Shown here: piece by piece, positions 49,061 through 61,994 of the stretch
How the letters are laid out: each line of letters starts with the position of its first letter
Position numbering within the stretch: the first letter of the stretch is position 1
From: Epiperipatus broadwayi
Lineage: Eukaryota; Onychophora; Udeonychophora; Euonychophora; Peripatidae
NCBI GenBank assembly: GCA_028023455.1
Contig: JAQFVV010006471.1
Location: forward strand, 434,001-498,000
Direction: 5' to 3'
Length of the DNA stretch: 64,000 nucleotides
The notes under the pieces: model-generated
What the model saw: only the letters and a program-made list of their open reading frames with translations
Told to the model about the DNA's origin: nothing
The model's database searches: none
Program-made: the position numbers and the translations under genes

Positions 49061-50117
49061 AAAGCATAAATAGATATATTCTTGCCAGTTGATGTGATAA
49101 TCTTTAATATATACATATATGCACATACACAATTCTATGTGCAATAATTTTAGAAGATATTTTATAGAGTTTACTTCATCAATTATCATTTATATAGAGA
49201 TGTAACAGTTGCTATTTAGTGTAATCTCATTCCCTGATAAGAGTGTCAAAATCAGTTATTCCCTGAATTCAAATACTGTGGTATAACTGAGCCAGAAGGA
49301 AGATGAGAACTGGATGTACTAACTCAAATTGTATCTAGATTAATAAAAGCATGTAGGCCTAGTCTAATGTAAGTAGAAACAATCATAGGCTACATATTCA
49401 TTGGGTAATCATTTGCTTCCTACCTAAAGATCCAAAGTCCAAACATGTTAAGATGTGTCCCCCTCATTCCTGAGTAAATGCCCAGCCCATTAAATCTAGT
49501 TCCAAACATGTTAAGCATGAACATCAAGTTTCCAAGGGATGTTCAAATATTGAACTTAATTTTTTTTTTAAAAATATTTTCTTTTTTTTTTTTGGGGGGG
49601 GGGGAGAGTCTTCTTTCCCTTAAATCCTTTTTGCAATATGTACCCTCCATAAACTTACATCTTTGTCATTTAATTGATGCAAGAAACCATGACATTGATA
49701 AGTATATCTAACAATCTTTTTTTTGAAAATTACTTTGAACAAACATAATAAATAGAAATTATATCTAAAATAATGAATGTAAGTTGGGAAATAAAAAATA
49801 ATGAAATGAACTGAGACTAATAATTAAATAATTAATCAGTGGCTAAAATAGATGAGTCAGGGAAAATAAAAGACCAGGCTTTAAAACTAAGCAATAAAAA
49901 TCTTATGCACGTGCAAAATAAGGAAGTTCTAACCAAATGCAAACGCCAAAGGATGGCATTTAAAACCCTGTGGTATACTTTTGCTTTGTGTTTATAAAAC
50001 AAATCTCATATCTCAATTTTTGAGCAAATTTTTTTCAATGATAACAAGAAATAATAAATATTTATTGAACATAAAAGAAAGCAGTTACTTGAAACAGAAA
50101 AAAATAGTGGTGTTGAG

Positions 50118-50900
50118 ATGGGGGGGGGGACTAATGTTATTCATAAAGTAGAGTTTTTGTGTAACCAAGCACCTGGGAGATCTATCATTAAAGATGATCA
50201 CTTCTCACAGGCACATGTCAAAGGCCAAGTGTCATATCAAACACAAGGACCACTTGAAGATAAAATGACTCAAGCACCCAGAGTTGAAACAGCACAGGCT
50301 ATAGCAGATATGATGTGAGAGCAATTAACCCAAGTGTTTTTAATATGTATAGCAAAGAAGGTGGAGCTATGGTGAGCCACCATGCTAACTGAGAATTATG
50401 GGAAGAGAAATGGGCTTAGTAAGCAGTACAGAAACAATGGTGGACAGTGTGAAGGAAGAAATCAAAGAAGATGTAAAAATATAAAGAGATCTGAAACAGA
50501 AGCAATCCCAAGCAAAGTAACTTCAGAAAAGGTGATTGAAGACACCAAAAGTACTGATGATCAGATTAACCATTTGGATGGATCTACCAACTAAAAATCT
50601 ATGCATAATGGATTCCAGCCATGCCAAAAGATGCAAGTCATTGGGATACAGCAGAGTAATGACATAGTAAATCAGAGATATGTTGATGCATTGACCCCAA
50701 TTTGAAAAACTTAAAAAGAAGTACAGACATGAATGAAGCAGAAAGTCTCCAAAACACACAAGTTATGATGATACAGCAAATAGAGATGGACCAAAGGATT
50801 GAGAATGATTAGAAGAGAAAGAATGAAGTAGTGACTACCCTGGAAATTATAAGCATTAGATGAAAAATGAGAGAAATTGTTCTTCATATTAGATTCATTC
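50118..50900 (+). pseudogene. Decayed ORF1/gag-like reading frame
   Basis: Two open segments (50,118-50,318 and 50,382-50,594) lie in the same reading frame, separated by two stops. After another stop the frame gives further sensible stretches (for example NDIVNQRYVDALTPI) before decaying near 50,900. Composition is hydrophilic with many K, E, Q and R residues (for example RVETAQAIADMM, GQCEGRNQRRCKN), as in retroelement ORF1/gag proteins and unlike local chance frames. No zinc knuckle or other diagnostic motif is clear, so the element type is unknown. No RT was found downstream with confidence. Confidence 0.35.
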
Positions 50901-51539
50901 ACTTATGATGTGACAGAATTCTTGTTTTTTATTATTAAGTTAATTAATTTATTAATATTTGTTTATTTATTATTTGGTATAAATATCTAATATCCTTGCA
51001 TGAAAGGTCTTTTCTTTCAACAATATGGACAACATACAGGCCGGAAGGCTTATAGAAATGGAATTTTTTAAAAAGGATTGGTTATTACAAAGGTCTTCAT
51101 TTATATTTATATTTTTTAATTTAAATTTAGTTAGATGGTGTTATCATAATCTTTTAAAATTATAAAATGTTATTTATTTTTGCAATCTATTAAATATAGT
51201 TTGTGCAATGATACATATCTACTATGGGATATGGGAAGGTAAAATTTTAAATGTATATACTAATATAGTAGAAATGTATTTAAACACTTCTAATAAAAAA
51301 ATGTGTTATATAAAGATAAATTTAAATTGTTTTCGATTAACAAATATTGTTAAATTTATTTTAAATTTAAGAAGGTTTCTGATTTATTTAAATTATTTAT
51401 TTTGTTTTCATAATAAAATAAAATTGAACACAAATAGCCATATATACATATCATAATGGATTAACATTATGACAACTTGATTGGAATGAATTTTGAGAAT
51501 CTATCAAACTTATATAAAAGTATTATTATTACTACAAGA

Positions 51540-51720
51540 TATCAATTGACCCCTAAAGAGAGTTAAGTGTAAAATTAACCCTGAGTTCAAAAACTTAGCA
51601 AATCAATCCATCATTCCCTGCATAAAGAACTTAAAAGAAAAATTTAAAGGTTTATGTCAATCGATTCAAATTCATAATTCTGCTAAAGAAATATGTTTCT
51701 ATGATTCAAGAATGTGAGTA
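51540..51720 (+). pseudogene. Protein-like fragment, unrecognised
   Basis: A plus-strand frame reads INPEFKNLANQSIIPCIKNL and on to CFYDSRM before stops. It could belong to the same decayed element as 50,118-50,900. No motif was recognised. Confidence 0.15.
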
Positions 51721-52827
51721 AAAAGATTTATTTCTAAAACAACTTAGCAAAGAGTTTGGAAAGTAATAATCTACAAACAAAATAAAAATATTTCAATCTT
51801 GAAAATGGAAAAAAAATTAACCATTGGTTTCTCGCTATAAATTTTAGAAGTTAAAACTAAAACATGCAATAGCAGAAGAAATATTAACTTTTTTCCAATT
51901 AATTTCATCTAAAAAGATTTTATATATTATTGACAAAATCAATCATGCATTGCTAAGTGCAGAAGGTAACTATCATGGAAGAGAAGTGATCAACCATGGA
52001 TTTAGAAATTGTCAAGGTCAACATGGAATTATCTTATCTCTGTACATCTGGATTGATAAACAACAGAATAATCTATCATAAAAAATGTTTTTTATTCTTC
52101 ACTTCAAAACTTTAATTTGAAGGCTTCCATCAGATATTCTAATTCAAAACTACTCATAAAGGAATTCCCATGGATTAAAAAGATAAACCATCAGAACATT
52201 TTCCACTTGAATTGTGAAGTCTATCTACAAAGTTGATGTCATTAATAATCAATTATTTGTATGTTAAATGTAATAATTTATTTTCTTTATTTTAATTTAG
52301 GACTGAACAACTTAAATTATATTTATGAAATTTATAATAAGGATGAGGACTATGGGTAGATAAAGTTTATAAGATATAATCTTGAATATAAAGTAATCTG
52401 ATCATTGCAAATGAAATATAAGGTTATATGCTACCTAAGATATGTATCAACTATGTATTCATATATGTAAAAGACACCCAAATTTGTTGATTGTTAATTT
52501 CAAAATTTGTTAATTATAATCTTTTAAAATATTTTTTTTTACATATTTGTTATACGTTAAATTTAGAACTCTCTTTTGTTGCATACACCTCATATATAAC
52601 AAGGAGTCTATTAAACCATCAGATAGTTTATGTTAACCAAGGCATGTAGTAGCTGTTCTTAATGAAGTCAAAATGGTGAAACATTGGAATAAACTAAATG
52701 TAAATGAAGTATAACCACAAGTGTCTAAATGAGATTTGTATAGATGTTTATTAAATTGATTTAAACATTAAAACATGTTTTTTGTTTTATTTTTCTGTGG
52801 TTAAATTTTGTTAAGTTATATCCTTTT

Positions 52828-52955
52828 ACACATATAATGATCATTACTTGCATTATATAATATATTATACACATTCTCATTAATAGATCTCCTACACATA
52901 TAATGATCATTACTTGCATGTATATAATATATTATACCCATTATCATTAATAGGC
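52828..52955 (+). repeat. Tandem duplication, 66-bp unit
   Basis: ACACATATAATGATCATTAC starts at 52,828 and again at 52,894. The second unit differs by a few bases. Confidence 0.85.
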
Positions 52956-53599
52956 ATTTATTCATGTTACAGATATGATGAACTTGGTGATGCAGATACC
53001 CTCTAAATCTGAGAATCATATATATCTTCCTAAGATCGAAATCCAGAATATTGGGAATAAACTACATTACCTAGGTGAAAAGCTAAGGATAAAATTAGCA
53101 GTAGTTTAAATCTCTTTCTTTTCCCTTAGATATGAAGTTAATGTGAGAAATTACACATGAAAGTAAACAATAAATATACATCATTTTTAGACATCAGAAG
53201 GACCCAAACATCTTCATGCATACCATGGTTGGACCATCCCATTAAAATACATATATTGTATTGGATAAATTTGAAGACACAGACATTTCCATTCATTTGA
53301 ATATAGAGGCCCTTTTCATCTATACACAAATCCCTGGATAATTAAATATTTGTGTTTGTGTTTTATTATTCATGATGGAATGATTAATTTCCATCCTTTG
53401 GGACATCATCCTGTGCTCCACTTATATTAGATTGGCTTATGGGTCTTAGAGCCACTTGACTTATCAATGGGAGATCAACTACTAACCTAGATCAGAGGTA
53501 AATAAAAACAAACTATCTGAACCATTTGTAGTGATAATACCACTCCTATCCTCTTTCATGAGACCAAGACCCTAAATACATATTCAGCCAATAGGACTG

Positions 53600-53635
<36 letters not shown>
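53600..53635 (+). repeat. (TA)n microsatellite
   Basis: TA run immediately upstream of the diverged satellite-family copy at 53,640. Confidence 0.9.
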
Positions 53636-53637
<2 letters not shown>

Positions 53638-53639
53638 TG

Positions 53640-53995
53640 TATTACAAATGTTTTATATAGAGCTCACAAATAAGCTCTTAACAAACTTTGCAGAATATCC
53701 CCAACCCCAGACCAGTTTCTGCTACTGACTTCCTCAGTGAGGTGCTAGGATATTCAAGTAATAGATTAAAAATACCAGGACAAGCCCAGTACTTTATCTA
53801 ATGGATAACTATGAAGCAGAAAATTGAAAATTTCAGACATTCACAAGTCTTCCAATATAGCTATCTAACTTAAATAGCCTTAAGAACTAAATCAAGTTCA
53901 GATACACTGTATATTAAGAAGTTTAGCAATTTAAAATTGCCAAAGTCTGCAAAGCTTGTCAAGAGCTTATTTGAGAGCTATATATATAATGTATA
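53640..53995 (-). repeat. Diverged single copy of the 371-bp satellite-like family
   Basis: On the minus strand this follows the order of 301-669. The plus strand reads CCCCAACCCCAGACCAGTTT, CTTCCTCAGTGAGGTGCTAG, GAAAATTTCAGACATTCACA, TATCTAACTTAAATAGCC and AAGTTCAGATACAC. Each is a recognisable variant of the window-start sequence. The copy is bounded by a (TA)n run on the left and TATATATAATG on the right. Confidence 0.8.
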
Positions 53996-54050
53996 TAACA
54001 AATATTGTATAAATCATGATTAAAATTATACTTTCCTTCTTTATACTGAT

Positions 54051-54360
54051 GTTCACAATGTATCTATCTGCTGATGACCTATGAGTCACATCTACAAGAA
54101 GTGTCTTTAATTTGTAAATAAACATATAACTGGTTTATTTTCAACATTTAGATTCAGTTCTATTCTAATGTTACTACATAATAGTTACATCATAAATTGA
54201 TAATTATACTGGGGTTCACAATGTAACTCTATTTACTGGTGACCTATGAGCCACATCTATAAAGAGTGTGCTTGATTTCTAAATAAATATATAATTGGCT
54301 TATTTTTAACATAATGATTCAATTCTATTTTAATGTTACTACATAATAGTTACATCATAG
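54051..54360 (+). repeat. Tandem duplication, 163-bp unit
   Basis: GTTCACAATGTA...GTGACCTATGAG-type sequence starting at 54,051 recurs at 54,214. Both units end in TTACTACATAATAGTTACATC. The second unit abuts the 3' LTR of the gypsy element. Confidence 0.85.
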
Positions 54361-54363
54361 AAT

Positions 54364-54814
54364 GTGTCTGAATTTATAAGAGAAAAAAACTGGAATGCAT
54401 CACACAATATGTAAATTTTCATTTTACCTAGCATAAATAATTTGTTTCTTTTATGATCTTTATCTAATTAAGAAACAAAATAAAAATGCTTATACAGACT
54501 TTATCTTGTCAATAATGTTATAATGTACATATCCATAATTAATTTGTATAGATTTATAGCTCTAATTTCTGCACTCACTGAATTGATACTAACAAAAAAG
54601 TTAATCTATCCAGCTGGTTATTATCATTTCATACCCCCCTTTATCATATATTTTAGACATATCCACAACTGACATACATCCATGTGCACATGTCATCTAA
54701 GGTTTAAAGCCTTTCCCATCATAAAATTTTTACATAAATATTTCAATCAAAAAAAATGAACATCTAGTTTAAAACCAACTATATCAAGATACACCAACAT
54801 TTATGTGTATAAAT

Positions 54815-54850
<36 letters not shown>

Positions 54851-56208
54851 AAAATAAAAAAAAAACAAATAGCATAACAACAATATAGTATTTAATAATA
54901 AGAAGACCCTTAATTGTTAATAACTTCTTTTTATTTGAGCAGAGAGAAAAGTGACAAAGTTAAAATAAAAATTTGAAAATGTCAATAGTTATTAATAAAA
55001 TTATGGTTTCATATTACCAATTGCATGGGCTCCTGGGTTTAGAAGTATTGTTGGGTAGATTTTATGCACACACTATCATTGAGTAGCATTTGGAAGTACT
55101 GTTGGTTAGCTTTAAGCACACACTATGATTGAGTATATGTATACATGATATACTGATTATGTCATGTGAACTCCTTGACAATAGCTACAACAACAACAAA
55201 ATGTCTTTAAAGTATGTACAGTGACTGAGTATACATATATATGATATACTGATTATGGCACACAAATTTTCTTCAATTATCTAAGTTATTATATCCCAAA
55301 ATCATTGTTAAGATGATAGCAAATTTATGGTATAGGTATAGACTTATTGCTATTTAGACTTATTCATAGGTAATCCTGAATTTGAATCAAAATAGGTTTT
55401 CTTTATGCTTTTTTTTTCCATTCTGCTGATGTTTTCTTTCCCACAGTGAATTGAGTCATGAGACATTGCATACACTGAAGTCATCACTTTTTATGTGGTC
55501 AACCTTGGATGTGCTTTCTACTCTCCCTTTCACAGGTGCTATGATTACTGGTGGCTTCCAGCTCTCCAAAAAAAGTAATCTTGAGTCTCAGCAAGACATT
55601 TCTTTTTAAATTAGCAATTCTACTTGAATATTCATCTGCAAAAAAAATAATCCTGTCTCACTTTCTCTTTTGGTATTTATTCATTTGTATTACTTATGTC
55701 ATTGATCATTTTTTGACATCAGTCTTTTTATGGTAATACATATTTAGGGTATTTACTATTCACTTTGGTGAATTGAAATGTCTTTATCTTTAAAATGCTA
55801 ACTTATGATTAATTAGCAGCTGAGTTTGAAACTATTTTTCTGGTCCAACAATCATTATTGGTATTTTTGCTATTACACATTTGCTAAAGGTTTTTCTCTC
55901 TCTTTCTTTTCTCTTTCTCTTCTCTTTTATTTAAAATATTAACATACAATAAAATAAAAATAACATATAAAAAACTGTGTTACATAGAATTAAAAACTTG
56001 TATGAAAGCAAAGTTGATTTCTAATTGTTAGCTAAATTTAGCAGTAATCTTGCATTTTATCCATATTTCATTTTCTTTTCTGTATCTGTCAGTGATTTTT
56101 ACTGATATATATATATATATATATATCTGAATAGAACACACAATTTTTTTTTCTTTCTGGAATAATTGGGGTCTAACTTGGTCTTAGAATAAATATCCTA
56201 TATCTGCA
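54364..56208 (-). repeat. 3' LTR of the gypsy element
   Basis: About 1.85 kb. It aligns along its whole length with 61,174-63,052 through shared words such as CACCTAGCATAAATAATTTG, CATCACTTTTTATGT and GAGTCTCAGCAAG. It contains a (TA)n run (54,817-54,847) that differs from the other LTR. In the plus direction it begins TGTCTG and ends CTGCA. Confidence 0.8.
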
Positions 56209-56584
56209 TCCCCCTAAGAGTAAAATAAAAAAACAAGCAACAAATTAAAAAATTTCCTTTCTTTTTCTATAACTACCCTCTCGCTTATAATTTTTTATTA
56301 CAAGTCTTCCCGTAAACTTTTGTTATTTCTTTCCTTTAGATTAATGCAAGATCTCAAGGCTTTCTCCCACTATGGCAATTAGGCAACACTTGGGTATGAT
56401 TTATTTATTGCATATTAAAATTTGGATACTCCAGTAAATTCACCTTCAAAAAATTGTCTAGCAAGGAGCTACCATAGGCTTTAGACATCACATGTTGAAG
56501 GTGCATTTTTGCCTTCAGGAGATTCCAATAGGAAGGCATTTCTCTTCTTTTTACTTTTTGTTCAGAATGTCTTTCATAAAAGGT

Positions 56585-57330
56585 TTAGAAACTTTTTAAA
56601 TTTATGTTTCTGTGGGTCACTAACATGGGGAGTTTTGACAATGACATTTTAACAGGCTTTTTGGGTCCCCAGACTATTCTTTTATTCCCCATGGCCTTTA
56701 AATTTAACATAGCCTCCTTAATATCTTTATTATAATCTACTTCCTCTACATGTATGATTGACAAAGGGGTGCCTAATGACCAAGGTTTCCAGTGCCTATA
56801 ATGACAGTGAATTGGGGCAAACTTGGTGGATTCAATCTGAGTAATATTAATATATCTCACCACCTCCAGTAACTTGTTTACCCAATTCTTATAATTCTTC
56901 TCCAAATAAACCCTAAACAATCTACACAACTCCCACATCATTGTGAAAGGAGGTGAGAACATGTTTCTCCCCTGACTTTCCAGCCAGTTGTTTCATTCCT
57001 GGGAGAGGAAAGAGATAGCATGATCAGTGATAATGGCCTTTGGTTCAATGACTAATGCAAATTGAGAGTTGGTTAAACATCATATGTTGCCTCTCACATA
57101 GGCTACAACTAACTTGGAGAAAAAGTGATAGGTGACTAAAATATACTTACATCTTTTAAAATGCAGCCTTGATTCATAATAGTCTATTGCCAAGATGTCT
57201 TTGGCTACTCAGAAGGCTATAAAATTTTGGAATATGGATTGTTGGCATAAATTTAATGATCTTATCATACAAAATCTGCTTAGTCAAGTGAGTTAAAACT
57301 CCAAACTTTTGATATAAAAATATATTCATC
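56585..57330 (-). pseudogene. Gypsy integrase core (decayed)
   Basis: Integrase joins the cDNA to the host genome. On the minus strand, from about 57,220, a frame reads VAKDILAIDYYES and KYILVTYHFFSKLVVAY, matching the core's first catalytic-Asp block and the KYILVV.D.FSK block. Here the second block reads TYHFF, with the family's usual Asp replaced. The next block, IITDHAISFLSQE near 57,030, matches the second catalytic-Asp region. After a frame change the open frame 56,585-56,962 gives VYLEKNYKNWVNKLLEVVR and ESTKFAPIHCHY, the family's 'NW...L..v..~N...~...TP....~G' region. The catalytic Glu region is damaged. The N-terminal HHCC zinc finger was not seen. Confidence 0.8.
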
Positions 57331-58350
57331 TTTTAATACATTCATTTTAGTTTTGTTTGTAAAAAGCAAATTAATAATTTGTCAGAATATAAAAGTGAAT
57401 GAAAATTGTTTCAAAAATAAATTTCTATTTATAATTATAAAAATAATGTATAGTGGAAAACCTAAAAAGAACATTCATAACCTATTGGAAAATATTGAGT
57501 ATGTCAGTGATTTTCTTTCTCAATTTATATTCATGTAAAAGTAAACAATTTTTACTAAAATCTTAACTATTTTTCTAAAATAATTTTATTTTCAGCATAT
57601 TTTATTAAAATAACTTATAATATGTAAAAAAAAAAAAAAAATACTAAAAAAACACTCTAAAACATTCATTTTCATTTTCAAAATCAAATCAAAGAAGTTG
57701 GAGCAGTGAAAATTATTGACAGGCACTCTTCTTTTGTTGGAAATGAAAGCCAACCAATCAGCATCTACAAAAATCTGCCTTCTCTCATTGTTGTAGAGTC
57801 AAATTTAAATATTATTGATTTTTTACTTGTAAAATAATTCTAGAGAGGGCAGCATCTTATGATACTTTTTAAGCTTTAAAGTGATTATAAATTCGCTATG
57901 ATAATGTAAAAATTGCCAGTTTTAGAGTGAGCTAAGCCATCAATGAATTTACTTAAAGCAAACAGCAAGAGAATTAAGAGACATCTCACAATAACTGAAG
58001 TGGTTTATTGGGACCGTTTGCATTCTATGCCAGTAGAACATTCTATGTACAGAAGATTTCACATTCTAGCCATATAGACATTGTATGTTGTATGTGAACC
58101 TTCCTCTTAGACATGTTGAGAGCAGTATTCTCCAAGACTTTTCACTATTTTCAGTTATTTGATAATATAACAAGTCTTTAAAATATGATACCTCAGGATG
58201 AATTCATTGTTTATCATCCAAACAACAATATTACAAGTTGTCTCATTGAGAAATAAGAGTTAATTGACATTTTAATATATCTTCTATGGAGTCATCAACA
58301 ATAAGAAAGACTGCCATGATAAAAGCATCCTCTAAAATTAGATGCTGCAG
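57331..58350. other. AT-rich segment between RNase H and integrase
   Basis: About 1 kb without recognisable gypsy motifs, where only a linker and zinc-binding domain would be expected. The part 57,335-57,660 is very AT-rich with an A-run at 57,627-57,641, consistent with a later insertion with a poly-A-like end. 57,700-58,340 is single-copy-looking and unrecognised. Confidence 0.4.
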
Positions 58351-58359
58351 TTGAATTTT

Positions 58360-59460
58360 TATCTACTGAGAATATCCACAATTATATTTTCTTTCCTCAT
58401 ACAATATTGAATCTGATAATCAAACTGTTTCAGGAACATGCTCCACCAGATCAGCCTCTCATTATTCAGATAGCTCCAATTAAGGTATACTAAGCTCCTG
58501 TGATCAGTGATAACAATCACCCACAATCTGATCAGGTATTTTCAGAGCTCCTGGAAGGCCTCTACCAAAACAAGTGCCTCCTTTTCAGTTGTTGTGTAAT
58601 GCAACTCTGCCCCTTTAAGGATATGACTGAGAAAGCACAGAACCTGTAGCTTTTGATCTCTGTTAAGTTGGAATAAGAACATGCTGAGCCAGTATTCACT
58701 GATATCAGTCTGTAAATAAAAAATATCTTCAAGATTGGGATAACTTCTTTTGAAATTTTGTTTTTAAATTTTGTCAAGTTCAGCATAATAGTGTTCTGTT
58801 CAGTTCCATTTCTCATCCTTCCAAAGTAGCTTGGATAGAAGGTTGGTGTGATAGGAAAATTGTCATAAAAGCATTGATTAAAATTACTGATTACTGTAAC
58901 TGTTTCTTTTACAAAATTGATTAAATTTTGGATGGCATTTATTTTGTCAGGATTGGGCTCTATTCCTTCCATTCCCACTACATGTCCTAGGAAATTAATC
59001 TTCTTAACTGTGATCATACATTTGACTAAGTTGATTTTAATGTTTTTTTCTGGCATTGTTTTAGGATAATGGTGAAATGTTGGAGATGTCTATGGGGTGG
59101 TTTGAGGCTATTATAATATCATCCACATAGGTGGTGAAACTCCCCTGACCATACTCTATTGAGGCAACTGATTAGACAAGTGCTGCTGTTAATCAGGCTA
59201 AAAGACATTCTTTTAAATACATAAAAATGACCCTTGTGCCTAAATGCTGTATAATTTTAGTCAGCAGCATTCAGATAGATCTGCCGATAGTCTTTAGTTA
59301 GGTCAAATGTTGTATAGACATTTTTATCTCTGAACCTGGTCAATGTTTTCTGTACAGTATAAGGAACAATCTTTGCTGTAACCATCAACTGATTCAGAAA
59401 TCTTGTATCCAAGCATACTCTTACTGTGACATTTTTTTTTTGAACAATCACCAAAAGGTA
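58360..59460 (-). pseudogene. Gypsy reverse transcriptase and RNase H (decayed)
   Basis: The polymerase copies element RNA and RNase H removes the template. On the minus strand, 59,257-59,454 reads VIVQKKNVTVRVCLDTRFLN and TTFDLTKDYRQI, the fingers and first palm blocks. Next comes RMSFSLINSS (degraded MPFGL.NAP) and TYVDDIIIAS, with the catalytic YVDD at about 59,118-59,129. The open frame 58,562-59,056 gives NFLGHVVGMEGIEPNPDKI, the thumb block. RNase H follows with HYTTTEKEALVLVE (about 58,600-58,560), VIVITDHRSLVYL and, near 58,370, KENIIVDILSR, the domain's end. Frame changes between blocks make it non-functional. The lineage within gypsy was not determined. Confidence 0.85.
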
Positions 59461-59616
59461 ATTATAGGCAGATGTTTTTCATAATTTTTCAAATGACCAT
59501 TTTGATTGATCTGGGATTGGACTTCAGTTCAAAATTTATAGGGGTATGGTATATCTTGTATTGAAATGGCTCCAAATTTATCAGCAAATCTGATGCAATA
59601 TATGTTGACAGAGCAG

Positions 59617-60173
59617 CTAGAATAATTCTTCCTCAAAACTACTCACTTGTTTTTGTGATTCCCTTAATTTTAACTTGAGGTCTCTCAGTGAATACTTCTT
59701 GGATGTTGGCAACACTTGAATTACTGAATGGTATCCCAATGTCAATGTCCTCTTCCCACTCTGACATTTTATTTGCTGATTATAATAATCAATCATGCTC
59801 TCATTCCTATTCAAAAAGTATGAGCCTAATTTGACATCATATATAAGACTTGCTGTGATGAGAAAGTCATGTTCAAATGTGACAGATTGACTCTGAATAG
59901 TAAGCCATACCTTCAGCATAGACAGTTTGGCCATGAAGTCATTGAATAATGTTATACAGGTTTGTTTTAGTGGTAATTGAAAAAATTTCTGGATCTGTTT
60001 TTATTTATTTTAATAAATAACCCTTTTGAAAGTATTGAAACCTGGCTTTCTTTATCCAATAAGATCTTAGCTCCTACTCTCTGAATAGATAATTTAATTC
60101 CTAGACAGCCATTTAAAGTATAACATTGTTGCAATGGATCAGACTCTAGATTATCCCAAAAGTCATTCCCCAT
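59617..60173 (-). pseudogene. Gypsy protease region (decayed)
   Basis: The minus-strand frame starting at 60,173 contains AKILLDKESQVSIL. In retropepsins this block is L(L/V)DTG(S/A).vS; here the catalytic triad reads D-K-E, so the active site is lost although the Asp remains. A second frame (59,617-59,934), ending in a KQVSSFEEELF stretch, connects the protease to the polymerase. The frame change between the two may be decay. Confidence 0.6.
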
Positions 60174-60229
60174 ATTTAAGGTTGAAACAATATCCTTGCT
60201 CTCAAATTAATAGTGGTACCTAACAGTAA

Positions 60230-61126
60230 GGAACATTCTGATGTGACCCCTATTAAATTAATAGACCAGCCTTAGGCCTAACCCCCAAAAATTTTGACAA
60301 AGAGTGGTACACTGCCTTTTCCATTGTGATCTGTTCATCACATGGAAGATGGAATTTACTACCTGTCTTGTCTTTTTTCAACCTGCTACATGTCTATTTC
60401 CCTGAGACCATTGTGATCTGTTAATCACATGGAAGATAAAATTTACTACCTGCCTTGCCTTTTTTCCAACCAGGTCGCCCTCTGCCTACTTGTATTCTAG
60501 AGACTTTATAACCTATATTCTCTTTTTTAAATCTTGGTGTGTTTGTGGATAGACCCTCATTATTTTTAGGGACCCTAACATATTTGCCATATCTGCCACC
60601 TCCTCTATGACATATGTCATCCCTTATAAGAGCCTGTTCAACTTGTCTAGGCAGATTTCTCCTAACAATCCTGATAATTTGGTTTTCTGGCAAAGGAAAG
60701 GCATTCAACATCTTCAGTATTGCAGTGTGACTCCAAAAAAACTGTATGTAACTGCCTTTATTGGAGACATATTTGTCTTGATTAATATAACACTTGAGAC
60801 TTTCCTGCTTGTTTCCACTCACTTCAAAACCCTTTTAATAACATGAATTTGAAGTCACCACAGGTCTTTGGTTTTTGAAAGAGTAATATCATCCAGCACT
60901 TGACTGAGACATGATTAATAATTAGTATCAATCACAGGTTTTTCCCTTTTCATTTAATTTACTCAAAGAAAATAGCTCGTCTCACCCACATAAATATTCT
61001 AGAGGCTTCTCCTCATGCTATGTTAGTGATTCTTCCTTCAGTATTATCATATCATTTCTTTTCCATCTGCCTAGGGTTATTTCTTACTAGTAATTATATG
61101 GGTTTTCCATTTTCATCATCTGCCAT
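60230..61126 (-). pseudogene. Gypsy gag (decayed)
   Basis: An ATG at 61,126 (minus) opens MADDENGKPI, just inside the 5' LTR, a sensible gag start. The frame is broken after 10 codons. A later frame (60,421-60,822) reads PLPENQIIRIVRRNLPRQVE, similar to the 'l...~~.~.l.~~l.p' region of capsid domains, and then a basic GRGRPGWKKGKAGSK stretch as in nucleocapsid. The basic region is tandemly duplicated: CATGGAAGAT(G/A)(G/A)AATTTACTAC occurs near 60,343 and 60,429. A CCHC knuckle is no longer complete. Confidence 0.65.
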
Positions 61127-61593
61127 GTTTTTCAAAACCTACTTCTCTCCCTCTAAGTGTAAAGTTTATGTAATGATAAATATAGAATTAATAAGAGAAA
61201 AAAATGGAACACATCATCATCAGATATATTACAATTATAATATTTAAATTGGCATTTCACCTAGCATAAATAATTTGTTTTCTTTATGATCTTTATCTAA
61301 ATTAATAAAGAAAATAAAAATGCATATACACAACACATCTTGTTATAATGTAAATATCCCATAAATAATTTCAATCCATTCATAGCTCTGTCTAATTTCT
61401 GCATTCACTGAAGCAATATTAAAAAAAAAATTAATCTATCCCCTGGTTATTATTATCATTTCATACCTCTCTTTATTATTTTATTTTTAGCTTGTCCACA
61501 ACTGACATACATCCATGCACCCATGCCATATACAGTTTAAAGCCTTTTCCACCATAAAATGTTTACATAAGTATTTCAATCAAAAAATGAATA

Positions 61594-61647
61594 TCTAATT
61601 TAATATATATATATATATATTAAATTAGATATTCATTTATATATATA
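61594..61647. repeat. Perfect hairpin in the 5' LTR
   Basis: AATGAATATCTAATTTAATA and its complement flank a short (TA)n core. It is absent from the 3' LTR, so it arose after insertion. Confidence 0.85.
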
Positions 61648-61994
61648 TAATAAAAAAGCAAATAGCATAATAACAATATAATATTTAGTGTTAACTTGTT
61701 AATACCTTGATAATTGAGGAGAGAGAAGCAAGACAAAGTTAAAATGAAAATTGAAATGTCAATAGTTATTAATAAAATTTTGTTCTTATATTACTAATTG
61801 CTTGGGCTTCTGCATTTGGCTATTGATTAGCTCATAAGCACAAACTATGTATATATATGACATACTGATTATGACATGCAAATTTCCTTGATAATAACTA
61901 CAATAACAAAAAAACGTTTTTTTAAAGCTTGCACAATGGCTGAGTATATATATATATATACTGATTATGGCACACAAATTATCTTCAGTTAGCT

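Noticed and set aside
57353-57538. 61-codon plus-strand frame as a gene inside the gypsy element
   Set aside because: K/N/I/F-rich chance frame in the AT-rich inserted segment.
60607-60846. 79-codon plus-strand frame as a gene
   Set aside because: It is the antisense shadow of the gag frame at 60,421-60,822.
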